Below, one piece after another: positions 37,209-46,738 of a DNA stretch of 64,000 nucleotides. Each line of letters starts with the position of its first letter. Within the stretch, counting starts at the first letter, position 1. The translations under genes were made by a program, and so were the position numbers. Under the pieces are notes generated by a model. The model did no database searches, was not told where the DNA came from, and saw only the letters and a list, made by a program, of their open reading frames with translations. This stretch comes from Marinobacter fonticola (GTDB taxonomy: Bacteria; Pseudomonadota; Gammaproteobacteria; Pseudomonadales; Oleiphilaceae). The stretch covers positions 3,658,001 through 3,722,000 of the forward strand of contig NZ_CP043042.1 of NCBI RefSeq assembly GCF_008122265.1. The letters run 5' to 3'.

Positions 37209-39131
37209 ATGAGCATTCTGCAGCACTTCAAGGATAGGTATGAATCTACTCAGGAGGAGGAATTTTCCCTTGAGGAATACCTGGAGATCTGCAAAAGAGA
37301 TCCATCCGCTTATGCGACTGCCGCTGAGAGAATGTTGATGGCTATCGGCGAGCCAGAAAAGATAGACACCGCCCGAGATCCGCGCCTTTCACGTATATTT
37401 TCCAACAAAGTCATCAAGCGCTATCCGGAGTTCTCCGAGTTCTACGGCATGGAAGAGGCCGTGGAGAATATTGTTTCCTTCTTTAAACACGCAGCCCAGG
37501 GCCTGGAAGAAAAGAAACAGATCCTATATCTGCTGGGTCCGGTGGGCGGCGGTAAATCCTCCCTGGCGGAAAAGCTTAAACAACTGATGCAGAAGGTGCC
37601 GTTCTACGCGATCAAGGGATCGCCGGTGAACGAGTCGCCGTTGGGCCTGTTCGATCCCCAGGAAGATGGCCCTATCCTGGACGAGGAATTCGGCATTCCC
37701 GCTCGCTACCTCAAGTCGATCATGTCGCCCTGGGCGGTGAAACGGCTGCATGAGTACGGCGGCGATATCGGTCAGTTCCGGGTGGTTAAGCGCTATCCGT
37801 CGGTACTGGACCAGATCGGCGTCTCCAAAACCGAACCCGGCGATGACAATAACCAGGACATCTCCGCCCTGGTGGGCAAGGTCAACATCCGCATGCTGGA
37901 AGAGTTCTCCCAGGATGATCCGGATGCCTACAGCTTCTCTGGCGGCCTGAGTAAGGCCAATCAGGGGCTGATGGAATTCGTCGAGATGTTCAAGGCCCCC
38001 ATTAAAGTATTGCATCCGTTGCTGACCGCCACTCAGGAAGGCAACTACAACACCACCGAAGGCATGGGCTCAGTCCCGTTCGACGGCGTTATCCTGGCCC
38101 ACTCCAACGAATCCGAGTGGCAGACCTTCCGCAACAACAAGCACAACGAGGCGTTCCTCGACCGGGTCTACATCGTCAAGGTGCCTTATTGCCTGCGGGT
38201 GAGCGAGGAAATCGACATCTATGGCAAGCTGCTACGCCATAGTTCGCTGAAGGGCGCGCCCTGCGCTCCGGACACGCTGGATATGCTCGCCCAGTTTTCG
38301 ATCCTCTCGCGCCTGAAGGAGCCGGAAAACTCCAGCATCTTCTCCAAGATGCGGGTCTACGATGGCCAGAACATCAAGGACACCGATCCCAAGGCCAAGT
38401 CGATCCAGGAGTACCGCGACTCAGCCGGCGTCAACGAGGGGATGGACGGTCTTTCCACCCGTTTCGCCTTCAAGATCCTGTCCAAGGTGTTCAACTTCGA
38501 CACCACGGAAATCGCGGCCAACCCAGTGCACCTGCTCTACGTGCTGGAGAAGCAGATCGAGCAAGAGCAGTTCCCCAACGAAGTGCAGGAACGCTACCTG
38601 CGGTTCATCAAGGAATACCTGGCGCCGCACTATGTCGAATTCATCGGCAAGGAAATTCAGACCGCGTATCTGGAAAGCTACAGCGAGTACGGCCAGAACC
38701 TGTTCGACCGCTACGTGACCTATGCCGACTTCTGGATACAGGATCAGGAGTATCGCGACCCTGAAACCGGCGAAATCCTCAACCGCTCTGCCATCAACGA
38801 CGAGCTGGAGAAGATCGAAAAGCCGGCCGGCATCAGCAACCCGAAGGATTTCCGCAACGAGGTGGTCAACTTCGTCCTGCGGGCACGCGCCAACAACCAG
38901 GGCCAGAACCCATCCTGGCTCAGCTACGAGAAGCTGCGCGCCGTGATCGAGAAGAAGATGTTCTCCAACACCGAGGACCTGCTTCCGGTCATCTCCTTCA
39001 ATCCGAAGGCGTCGCAGGAAGACCAGAAAAAACACAAACAGTTCGTCGAAAGGATGGTCGAACGCGGTTACACCGAAAAGCAGGTCCGCCTGCTTGCCGA
39101 ATGGTACCTGCGGGTAAGGAAGTCCCAGTAA
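37209..39131 (+). CDS. PrkA serine protein kinase (YeaG)
   Basis: A 640-residue protein with an AAA-type ATPase core (Walker A LLGPVGGGKSSLAEKL near residues 108-122) and the C-terminal PrkA kinase region. Length and sequence match YeaG. In enterobacteria YeaG works with YeaH in nitrogen starvation and stationary-phase adaptation, usually under RpoS. GAGGGGC precedes the start. It begins the conserved block prkA-yeaH-spoVR. Confidence 0.93.
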   Translation: MSILQHFKDRYESTQEEEFSLEEYLEICKRDPSAYATAAERMLMAIGEPEKIDTARDPRLSRIFSNKVIKRYPEFSEFYGMEEAVENIVSFFKHAAQGLEEKKQILYLLGPVGGGKSSLAEKLKQLMQKVPFYAIKGSPVNESPLGLFDPQEDGPILDEEFGIPARYLKSIMSPWAVKRLHEYGGDIGQFRVVKRYPSVLDQIGVSKTEPGDDNNQDISALVGKVNIRMLEEFSQDDPDAYSFSGGLSKANQGLMEFVEMFKAPIKVLHPLLTATQEGNYNTTEGMGSVPFDGVILAHSNESEWQTFRNNKHNEAFLDRVYIVKVPYCLRVSEEIDIYGKLLRHSSLKGAPCAPDTLDMLAQFSILSRLKEPENSSIFSKMRVYDGQNIKDTDPKAKSIQEYRDSAGVNEGMDGLSTRFAFKILSKVFNFDTTEIAANPVHLLYVLEKQIEQEQFPNEVQERYLRFIKEYLAPHYVEFIGKEIQTAYLESYSEYGQNLFDRYVTYADFWIQDQEYRDPETGEILNRSAINDELEKIEKPAGISNPKDFRNEVVNFVLRARANNQGQNPSWLSYEKLRAVIEKKMFSNTEDLLPVISFNPKASQEDQKKHKQFVERMVERGYTEKQVRLLAEWYLRVRKSQ

Positions 39132-39378
39132 CAAAGTGGCCGCTGGCTGCCTAAAGACACGCAACAGCGGCCCTTAACCAGGTTAGGAGTCAAGAAGAGA
39201 CTCAACGAGGCTCCTTGAAACTGACTCGAGGCCGGGGACGCACCAGGATGCATGAAGTGCAAGGCGCCCGGAGCGCAGCCAGCGAGGCATACCTACTTGG
39301 TAGGAGAGCTGGTGAGTTCCTCGCAACGCCGCAAGTCTTGTATCCAGGGGCGTCCTCCACCAGAAGCTGGAGAGTGTT
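39132..39378 (+). other. prkA-yeaH spacer with a hairpin
   Basis: These 247 bases contain an inverted pair GGCCGCTG/CAGCGGCC (about 39137-39172) soon after the prkA stop, without a T-tract. It may partly attenuate or protect the prkA message. No gene is seen. Confidence 0.4.
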
Positions 39379-40671
39379 ATGGGGATGACCCACATCGTCG
39401 ATCGCCGACTTAACGGCAAAAACAAGAGCGCCGTCAACCGCGAGCGGTTCCTGCGGCGCTACCGTCACCACATCAAGAAAGCGGTGGCCGAAGCCGTTCA
39501 ACGGCGCTCGATTACCGATATTGAACGTGGCGAGAACGTCAGTATCCCATCCCGGGATATTGAAGAACCGATTTTCCACCATGGCCGGGGCGGCAATCGC
39601 GAGATGGTGCACCCGGGCAACAAGGAATTCGTCACCGGCGACACCTTACCCAAACCTCAGGGCGGCGGTGGCGGCCAGGGTCAGGGACAGGCCAGCCCGG
39701 ACGGGGAAGGCATGGACGAGTTTGCCTTCCAGATCACCCAGGACGAGTTCCTCGATTTTCTGTTCGACGATTTGGAACTGCCCAACCTCGCCCGCAAGAA
39801 ACTCAAAGATACTGAGGCCTTCAAGTACGAACGCGCCGGGTTTAGCTCCCAGGGTATCCCGGCCAAACTCGATGTGGTCCGCTCCCTGCGCGGCGCCCAT
39901 GCTCGCCGTCTAGGCCTGGGCGGCGCCCGCAAACGCAAACTGCGCGAACTTGAAGCACAGCTGGCCGAACTGAAAGCCCAGCCCCAGGAACCGGACCCCG
40001 CGTTCAGTCCACAGGACCAGATTGAAGCCCTGGAGGCCGAGATCAAGCGCCTGAAGAGCAACCTGCGCCGGATTCCCTGGATCGATGAAATCGACCTGCG
40101 CTACCGTCAGCACATCAAGAAACCGAAGCCGGCCACCAGCGCCGTCATGTTCTGTTTGATGGATGTATCCGGGTCTATGACCCAGATGCATAAGGACATC
40201 GCCAAGCGCTTCTTCATCCTGCTTTACCTGTTCCTGAAGAAGAACTACAAGCGCATCGATGTGGTGTTCATTCGTCATCACACCAGCGCCAAGGAAGTCG
40301 ACGAGGAGGAGTTCTTCTACTCCCGCGAAACCGGCGGCACCATTGTCTCCAGTGCATTGAAAATGATGAAACAGATCATCGACGCGCGCTATTCCCCATC
40401 GGAATGGAACATCTACGCGGCCCAGGCGTCGGATGGCGATAACTGGAACGACGACTCGCCCATCTGCGGCAAGATTCTGTCCGAACAGATTCTCCCGCTG
40501 GTGCAGTACTACTCTTATGTGGAGATCACGCCCCAGGATCACCAGATGCTCTGGTACGAGTACGAAAAGATCATGGAGAAAGACCCGCATAGCTTCGCCA
40601 TGCAACAGATCGCGGACCCGGGCGATATCTATCCGGTGTTCCGCCAGTTGTTCGAGAGGAAAGCGGCATGA
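39379..40671 (+). CDS. YeaH (DUF444, von Willebrand A-like)
   Basis: A 430-residue protein starting [25 protein letters not shown], the DUF444 signature. A Gly/Gln-rich linker ([10 protein letters not shown]) lies near residue 95 and a vWA-like domain follows with the MIDAS motif DVSGSMTQ near residue 260. YeaH is the conserved partner of PrkA; its biochemical role is open. GGAGAG precedes the start. Its stop overlaps the spoVR start by four bases. Confidence 0.92.
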   Translation: MGMTHIVDRRLNGKNKSAVNRERFLRRYRHHIKKAVAEAVQRRSITDIERGENVSIPSRDIEEPIFHHGRGGNREMVHPGNKEFVTGDTLPKPQGGGGGQGQGQASPDGEGMDEFAFQITQDEFLDFLFDDLELPNLARKKLKDTEAFKYERAGFSSQGIPAKLDVVRSLRGAHARRLGLGGARKRKLRELEAQLAELKAQPQEPDPAFSPQDQIEALEAEIKRLKSNLRRIPWIDEIDLRYRQHIKKPKPATSAVMFCLMDVSGSMTQMHKDIAKRFFILLYLFLKKNYKRIDVVFIRHHTSAKEVDEEEFFYSRETGGTIVSSALKMMKQIIDARYSPSEWNIYAAQASDGDNWNDDSPICGKILSEQILPLVQYYSYVEITPQDHQMLWYEYEKIMEKDPHSFAMQQIADPGDIYPVFRQLFERKAA

Positions 40672-42209
40672 CCGGAACCGTCGACAAACCACCCGTTGCC
40701 AACGAACCGATTTCCACCACCTCCGAATGGACGTTCGACCTGGTACGGCGTTACCAGGAAGAGATCGACAAGTGCGCCGAAGAATTCGGTCTGGACACCT
40801 ACCCGAACCAGATTGAGGTCATCAGCGCCGAGCAGATGATGGATGCCTACAGCTCGGTGGGCATGCCCGTGGGCTACCATCACTGGTCCTTTGGCAAACA
40901 GTTCCTGAACACGTCCAAGGGCTATCAGCGCGGGCAGATGGGGCTGGCGTACGAGATCGTCATCAACTCCGACCCCTGTATCGCGTATCTGATGGAGGAA
41001 AACACGCTGCCGATGCAGGCGCTGGTCATTGCCCATGCGTCTTACGGGCACAACTCCTTTTTTAAGGGCAACTACCTGTTCCGCACCTGGACCGATGCCA
41101 GCGCGATCATCGATTACCTGGTCTTCGCCCGCAATTACCTGGCCGAATGCGAAGAGAGGCATGGGCTGGAGGCGGTGGAGCAGATTCTCGACTCCTGCCA
41201 CGCGTTGATGAATTTCGGCGTCGACCGCTACAAGCGTCCGGCGCCGATTTCGGCCACCGAGGAACAACGGCGCCAGCAAGAACGCGAGGAATACCTGCAA
41301 CGCCAGATCAACGACCTGTGGCGCACCATTCCGAAGATGGGGGACGACGACGAAGAGAGTAACCGGCGCCAGCGCTATCCGTCTGAGCCGCAGGAAAACC
41401 TGCTTTACTTCATCGAGAAGAACGCGCCGCTACTGGAAACCTGGCAGCGGGAAATCATCCGCATCGTGCGCAAGATTGCGCAGTACTTCTATCCCCAGCG
41501 CCAGACCCAGGTGATGAACGAGGGCTGGGCCAGCTTCTGGCACTACACCCTGCTCCACCGGCTGTACGAGAAGGGTCTGGTGACCGATGGGTTTATGCTG
41601 GAGTTCCTGCAGAGTCATACGGCAGTGATCTACCAGCCACCTTTCGACAGCCCCTGGTACTCGGGCCTGAACCCGTACACCCTGGGCTTCTCCATGTATA
41701 CCGATCTGCGCCGTATCTGCGAGAACCCGACAGATGAAGACCGGGAGTGGTTCCCGGACCTGGCGGGCACCGACTGGGTGGAAACCCTGCATTTCGCCAT
41801 GCGCAACTTCAAAGACGAAAGCTTCATCCATCAATTTCTCTCACCTAAGGTGATGCGCGATCTCAAGCTGTTCGCCATCTCCGACAACCAGGAAGAGGAT
41901 GTTTACCGCATTACCGCCATCCACAACGAGCCGGGCTACCGCGAGCTGAGAGAAAAGCTGGCGCGACAGTACAACCTCAGTTATCGCGAGCCCAACATTC
42001 AGGTCTGGAACGTCGATGTTCGCGGCGACCGCTCGCTGACCTTGCGGCATGTACCGTCGGACAGCATTCCGCTGGGTGAGAGCACCAGCGAGGTTTTACG
42101 CCATGTGCATCGCCTCTGGGGCTTCGACGTGCGCTTGGAAAGCGTCGAGGATGGCGCCGTCGTAAACGAGTTCCACTGCCCGCCACGCAAGCTCGACAAC
42201 GAGGAGTAA
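40668..42209 (+). CDS. SpoVR family protein (YcgB)
   Basis: A 513-residue SpoVR-like protein ([64 protein letters not shown]). The His- and Glu-containing HASYGHN and NEGWASFWH segments look like metal-site candidates. It closes the prkA-yeaH-spoVR operon, with GAGAGGAAA as ribosome site. The family is linked to stationary phase and sporulation in other bacteria; function unknown. Confidence 0.92.
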   Translation: MTGTVDKPPVANEPISTTSEWTFDLVRRYQEEIDKCAEEFGLDTYPNQIEVISAEQMMDAYSSVGMPVGYHHWSFGKQFLNTSKGYQRGQMGLAYEIVINSDPCIAYLMEENTLPMQALVIAHASYGHNSFFKGNYLFRTWTDASAIIDYLVFARNYLAECEERHGLEAVEQILDSCHALMNFGVDRYKRPAPISATEEQRRQQEREEYLQRQINDLWRTIPKMGDDDEESNRRQRYPSEPQENLLYFIEKNAPLLETWQREIIRIVRKIAQYFYPQRQTQVMNEGWASFWHYTLLHRLYEKGLVTDGFMLEFLQSHTAVIYQPPFDSPWYSGLNPYTLGFSMYTDLRRICENPTDEDREWFPDLAGTDWVETLHFAMRNFKDESFIHQFLSPKVMRDLKLFAISDNQEEDVYRITAIHNEPGYRELREKLARQYNLSYREPNIQVWNVDVRGDRSLTLRHVPSDSIPLGESTSEVLRHVHRLWGFDVRLESVEDGAVVNEFHCPPRKLDNEE

Positions 42210-42323
42210 CACGTCCCTGCAGCTCATCCCGGTCATCGGGCCGGGGTGACATTCCCTGCCAGGGGTGATGTCATAGTCCGAGACGGAAACCATCGATCAC
42301 AACCCATTGGACTTGAACCATCC

Positions 42324-42692
42324 ATGCATTTTCTCAATGGCATCACCATTCTGCTGGTTTACCAGCTGGTGGGCGAAGTTACCGTTCGCCTGTTCGGCCT
42401 GACCATTCCGGGGCCCGTGCTGGGCATGATTCTGTTATTCGTGACCCTCATTATCCGCGGCCATGTGGGCCAATCGCTGGATGCCTCCACCAGCGCCCTG
42501 CTCGGTCACCTGTCGCTGCTGTTCGTGCCCGCCGGCGTGGGCATGATGGTCTATTTCAGCCGCATCATGAACGAGTGGCTGCCTATTGCCATGGCGCTGG
42601 TGCTCAGCACGGTCCTCACCATGGTTGTGACCGCCTTGACCATGCTCGGCATCCAGCGCCTGGCCGCCAGGCGGAGCCGTGACAATGGTTGA
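42324..42692 (+). CDS. LrgA/CidA-family holin-like protein
   Basis: A 122-residue membrane protein with four spans (VYQLVGEVTVRLFGLTIPGPVLGMILLFV is diagnostic). CidA/LrgA proteins form or modulate membrane pores linked to murein hydrolase export, cell death or pyruvate transport. The ATG at 42324 has only a weak site; the longer frame to 42246 lacks similarity. It overlaps lrgB by eight bases. Confidence 0.88.
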   Translation: MHFLNGITILLVYQLVGEVTVRLFGLTIPGPVLGMILLFVTLIIRGHVGQSLDASTSALLGHLSLLFVPAGVGMMVYFSRIMNEWLPIAMALVLSTVLTMVVTALTMLGIQRLAARRSRDNG

Positions 42693-43431
42693 AACAGGCC
42701 TGACCCAAATCTGGGTTTATCTCTCCACGTCGCCCCTCCTGGGACTGACGGCCACCTTGGTCGCCTATGGCCTGGCCCACCGGCTGTATGTGTGGGCCAA
42801 CAGCAATCCGCTGCTCAATCCGGTGATCACCACCATCGGCATGCTGATCGTGTTCCTGCTGTTGACCGGGACAAGTTATGAGGAATACTTCGAGGGCGGC
42901 CAGTTCATTCATTTTTTGCTGGGTCCGGCTACGGTGGCGTTGGCCGTTCCCCTTTACGAACAGCTTTCGCGATTGCGCGCGGTCTGGATTCCCGTGCTGG
43001 TCGCGCTGTTGGCCGGGGTGATCGTAGGTGCGCTGAGCTCTATGGCCATCGCCTGGATCTTCGGCGCCTCGCCTGAAACCATTCTCTCTCTGGCGCCCAA
43101 ATCGGTGACCGCACCGGTGGCCATGGGTATCTCAGACGCCATTGGCGGTTTACCCTCGTTGACGGCGGTACTCGTGGTTGTGACGGGGATTATCGGCGCG
43201 TTGCTCGGCACCAAACTGTTCGAGCTCCTGCGCATTGGGGACGATGGCGTGAAAGGCATTGCCATGGGCGTCTCGGCCCACGGCATTGGCACCGCCCGGG
43301 CGTTTCAGGTCAGCCCGATGATGGGCGCTTTTTCAGGGCTCGCCATGGCCCTGTCGGCCTTCGCCACGGCGGTGTTGTTGCCGGGAATGATTGACCTGGT
43401 GCGGGCTATTTTTCCCGGGTGGCTATCGTAA
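42685..43431 (+). CDS. LrgB/CidB-family membrane protein
   Basis: A 248-residue protein with about eight spans. The conserved PKSVTAPVAMGISDAIGGLPSLTA and AHGIGTARAFQ segments define the family. It works with the LrgA-like protein encoded just upstream. ATG 42685 has GGAG eight bases upstream and is preferred over a GTG two codons earlier. Confidence 0.9.
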   Translation: MVETGLTQIWVYLSTSPLLGLTATLVAYGLAHRLYVWANSNPLLNPVITTIGMLIVFLLLTGTSYEEYFEGGQFIHFLLGPATVALAVPLYEQLSRLRAVWIPVLVALLAGVIVGALSSMAIAWIFGASPETILSLAPKSVTAPVAMGISDAIGGLPSLTAVLVVVTGIIGALLGTKLFELLRIGDDGVKGIAMGVSAHGIGTARAFQVSPMMGAFSGLAMALSAFATAVLLPGMIDLVRAIFPGWLS

Positions 43432-43447
43432 AGCCCCCAAAAAGCCA

Positions 43448-43906
43448 CTAACCGGCCATAGACAAGATGTGCTCCCACTGCGCTTCGGTGACCGGCATCA
43501 CCGAGAGCCGGGCGCCTTTTTTCACCAACGGCAGATCGGCCAGCGCCGTTTCTTGCTTCAGCCGCTGTAGCGGAATCACGTCATCGAATTTGCGCTCGAA
43601 CACCATATCCACGGCTTTCCAGCGCGGCTTGTCCGGCGCACTTTTGGCGTCGAAATACGGTGACTGCTCGTCGAACTGGGTCGGGTCAGGATAGGCGGAG
43701 CGCACCACACGGAGCGTGCCCGCCACACCGATCAGCTTGCAGCTGGAGTGGTACATAAAGACGTGGTCGCCGGTTTCCATCTCTGCCAGGAAGTTCCGAG
43801 CCTGGTAGTTGCGCACACCGTCCCAGGCAATCGGTTTGTCCGGCGCCCTGGCAAAATCATCGATACCGCACTCATCGGGTTCGCTCTTGACCAGCCAATG
43901 CGCCAT
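43448..43906 (-). CDS. EVE domain protein
   Basis: A 152-residue EVE-domain protein (MAHWLVKSEPDECGIDDFARA, WDGVRNYQARNFL, DHVFMYHSSCKLIGVAGTLRV). EVE belongs to the PUA-like superfamily and binds modified bases in DNA or RNA; some members restrict modified phage DNA. Here it stands alone, convergent to lrgB. Length is typical of stand-alone bacterial EVE proteins. Confidence 0.9.
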   Translation of the reverse strand: MAHWLVKSEPDECGIDDFARAPDKPIAWDGVRNYQARNFLAEMETGDHVFMYHSSCKLIGVAGTLRVVRSAYPDPTQFDEQSPYFDAKSAPDKPRWKAVDMVFERKFDDVIPLQRLKQETALADLPLVKKGARLSVMPVTEAQWEHILSMAG

Positions 43907-43920
43907 CGTCCGTCCCTCTA

Positions 43921-44100
43921 ATAGAAAGCACCTAACACTAGCAGATACATAAAGCTCGAAAGCTCCTAAAACTTGAGAGCACCTAAAGTTTGAAAGTACC
44001 TAAAACCAAAAAATATCGGAAGCTGGGAAGTACGGAAAGCCGGAGAGTACTGAGTACTGAAGCGACAAAGCACCGAAAACTAGAGGCACCAAAAACTAGA
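43921..44100. repeat. Degenerate 17-18 bp tandem repeats at the tpsB-like 3' end
   Basis: About nine diverged copies of GAAAGCACCTAAAACTT fill the whole spacer between the EVE gene and the TpsB-like gene. The repeats run into the last codons and TAG stop of the latter, so the gene's end is itself one unit. Confidence 0.75.
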
Positions 44101-45613
44101 AAGTAACCGAAAGCCGCCCCGTCAGCCGGGCATCGTTGTCGCGGTACTCGGACTCCACCGTCAACGGTTTGCCGTATTCGGCGTAGGCGGCGAATTGACG
44201 CCCCAAAAAGCGCAAGCCTATACCGGACGCAGCGGCCGACTCGGTTTCATCGTTTGCGTTCTGCCGGGCGGCCGCCAGACCATAGTAGATGTACGGCACC
44301 AACCGGCTACCTTGCAGGATGCCGTCAGCGGCATAGGCGCGACGCAATTCGAGCTTGCCACCGGCACCGGAATCCCCGCTGAACTCCCCCGGCTCGTAGG
44401 CTCGCGCAAAACGGGTACCGCCGATGGAAAAGCGCTGGGAGTATGGCAATTCGTAGGGCGAGTACTGGACAGCAATATCCCCCCGCAGCGAGAAATCAGC
44501 CGGCAGCCCCCGCCAGTAGGTGTACTCGGCCAGCAACACCTGGTAGCTCAGATCGATATCGCTACCCGCATCTGTGCCCGTGCGTTTCGCGCCGAACGCA
44601 TCGACCCCGAAGCGGGTTTCGATCTCTATTCGGGAGGTCTGGCCCCGTCCGCGCAGATAGGTCTGAACGCCCAGCAAAGCCATCCGCAGGCTTTCGTCGA
44701 TCTCGGTCTCGCCCTCATGACGCCGGGTGTAGTCGCGGACGATCGCACTGCCGTATAGGCTCAAATCCCGCGTACGTTCATCGACCAGCGTCTGCCACCA
44801 CAAGAAACGCCCCCAGTTGCGTCGATAGACCGGCGCCTCCACATCCCCGTAGTCCTGCGGCACCGACTTGGCGTTGCTGAAATCGAGGTAGATGGACGCA
44901 ACCTCCGAAGTGGGCAAGCGCATACCGGCGCCCACGCTGCGATAGCCATCCGAATCGGCGGTGTGCAGGGCCGATACGTAGAGTTCGCTGATATCTTGCG
45001 ACAACCCGTAGACAGAAACCGTACCGCCGATCAGGTGCTGCCCGAGCCGCTGACTGCCCTCGGCGCTATAGGTTAAGCGCCCGCCGATGCGTGGCCCGAT
45101 CTTCGCTCGCAGCGTATGGGCCGCACTGTCGCTTTGCGAGGGCTCGACGGCCGAGGACAGACCAATCGACAGCCGGCCCTCGATATCCCTGACGATAGCG
45201 TCAATGTTGGCCTTTGATACGGCCGGTCGCTCCATCAGCGGGCTCAGCCGGTCCCGGACTTCACGCTGGATCTCAAGACTCCCGCCTTCGACCTCGATCC
45301 GGCCAATGTAAGGTTCGTCCACGGCCAGGCGAACCACCTGCGCCGTGTCCTCATGACGCTGGGCGCGAATCACCGGGCGTAGATAGCCCTGACGCACGTA
45401 ATAATCGGAGACGCGCTCGCGTAGCTGGTCGTAGCCGTCCGGTCCGATGTTCTGGCCGAGATGGTCCAGATAGGTGGGAAGTAGCTGGCCAACATCGAAC
45501 GCACTGACGCCCTCAAAAACCACCGCCCCAATAGCTGCACTTTCGTGGGCCCGCGCAAACGGCACACCGGCAACCAGGCATAGGCAGATACAAAATATGA
45601 CGTTATTTAGCAC
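44096..45613 (-). CDS. TpsB/ShlB-type outer-membrane transporter
   Basis: A 505-residue outer-membrane barrel protein. After a signal peptide (ending about FARAHE) comes a POTRA-like region (VVFEGVSAFDVGQLLPTYLD, YYVRQGYLRPVIRAQ, IGRIEVEGGS), then a 16-strand-type barrel. The SIGGTRFARAYEPGEFSGDSG segment is at the place of the VRGY/F motif; Arg is kept, but the motif reads ARAY. The C-terminus ends in Phe as barrels do. TpsB proteins export large TpsA adhesins or hemolysins, but no TpsA gene is in the window. The start is GTG. It is divergent from a FecR-CHASE2 pair. Confidence 0.82.
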   Translation of the reverse strand: MLNNVIFCICLCLVAGVPFARAHESAAIGAVVFEGVSAFDVGQLLPTYLDHLGQNIGPDGYDQLRERVSDYYVRQGYLRPVIRAQRHEDTAQVVRLAVDEPYIGRIEVEGGSLEIQREVRDRLSPLMERPAVSKANIDAIVRDIEGRLSIGLSSAVEPSQSDSAAHTLRAKIGPRIGGRLTYSAEGSQRLGQHLIGGTVSVYGLSQDISELYVSALHTADSDGYRSVGAGMRLPTSEVASIYLDFSNAKSVPQDYGDVEAPVYRRNWGRFLWWQTLVDERTRDLSLYGSAIVRDYTRRHEGETEIDESLRMALLGVQTYLRGRGQTSRIEIETRFGVDAFGAKRTGTDAGSDIDLSYQVLLAEYTYWRGLPADFSLRGDIAVQYSPYELPYSQRFSIGGTRFARAYEPGEFSGDSGAGGKLELRRAYAADGILQGSRLVPYIYYGLAAARQNANDETESAAASGIGLRFLGRQFAAYAEYGKPLTVESEYRDNDARLTGRLSVTF

Positions 45614-45738
45614 AGCTTACGTCGCCTTCGAATAATGATTATGTAAAGCTTTGCAGTCTAACGGCACTCGCTAATTTGAGATGTAAAGAATTGTTGAATG
45701 TTGCTAACTTAGAAATATGACGTCGGGGGTAAATCGAC

Positions 45739-46713
45739 ATGCTGGGATGTAGTAGCACGGGCCGGGTATTCGGCCCGTTCTTTCTTGGCGTTTTCCTTCT
45801 TTTGAACATGCTTACGGCGTTCGCGGCGGAATCCGTACGGGTGACTTCCGTTACCGGCGATGTGGAGTTTCGTCCCACCTCGGACGCACCTTGGCAGACA
45901 GTCACCACAGGCATGTCCCTACCGGTACCTGCGGACATTCGAACCCAACCAAACGGCGAGGCCATCGTCGAACAGGCGGGCTCGACATTCCAGGTCAAGA
46001 GCAACTCTCAGGTCTCCCTGCAGGCAACGCCGAACAACCGCGATGGACTGGTATCCAAAGTCAAACAGTGGTTTGGCACGGTCTTTTACTCGGTTGAGCG
46101 CAAGCCCGACGAGTTCAGCGTCGAGACGCCCTTTCTGGTGTCTACCGTCAAAGGCACGCGTTTCGTCATCGTCTCCGGCGAATCGGCCTCTTTCGTGACG
46201 CTGGTGGAAGGCTCTCTGGAGGTGATGGACATCGACAGCGGCCAGCGCGAATTGCTGATGCCCGGCGATGTGGTAAGTTCCGGGTCGGAACGGGCCGGCG
46301 TCCAGTCTTTTCAATCCGAGACCCGCACCCGGACCACATCTACGGCCGAGACACCAAGCCTAAACGGACAGCCGCAAGGTGATGACACCGAGGCCGAGCG
46401 GGCGTTCGAGGGCGCCCTGGGCAATCTGGCGGAGATCGCCACGGAGCAACAGGTCGTCGAAGACATGGCGCAGGACGACATGACCGGCCCCGACGACGAT
46501 ATACCGGGCCGCGATGACAGTATGGATCCCCTGCCGCCGCCTGTCGACGGTGGCGATGATGACGTTCCCCCGCCAGAAGCTCCCGGTCCCGAAGAGCCAA
46601 GTCCTGGCCCCGGTCCTGAGCCTGAGCCTGAACCTGAGCCCGAGCCTGAACCTAGTCCAGGGCCGGGCCCAGGAAAGCCGGGCGATGACGACGATGACGA
46701 TGACGACGACTAA
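45739..46713 (+). CDS. FecR-domain exported protein with acidic tail
   Basis: A 324-residue exported protein: signal peptide to about residue 30, then a FecR domain (VTSVTGDVEFRPTSDAPWQTV, DIRTQPNGEAIVEQAGS, TVKGTRFVIVSGESASFVTLVEGSLEV). A long low-complexity tail follows with Pro/Glu repeats (PEPEPEPEP) and nine terminal Asp residues. It lacks the cytoplasmic and membrane parts of true FecR sensors. It lies 25 bases before a CHASE2 protein gene, a recurrent FecR-CHASE2 pairing. The Asp tail could bind calcium or simply be a slippage-prone repeat. Confidence 0.85.
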   Translation: MLGCSSTGRVFGPFFLGVFLLLNMLTAFAAESVRVTSVTGDVEFRPTSDAPWQTVTTGMSLPVPADIRTQPNGEAIVEQAGSTFQVKSNSQVSLQATPNNRDGLVSKVKQWFGTVFYSVERKPDEFSVETPFLVSTVKGTRFVIVSGESASFVTLVEGSLEVMDIDSGQRELLMPGDVVSSGSERAGVQSFQSETRTRTTSTAETPSLNGQPQGDDTEAERAFEGALGNLAEIATEQQVVEDMAQDDMTGPDDDIPGRDDSMDPLPPPVDGGDDDVPPPEAPGPEEPSPGPGPEPEPEPEPEPEPSPGPGPGKPGDDDDDDDDD

Positions 46714-46738
46714 ACATCATTTACCACTGTGAAATCGT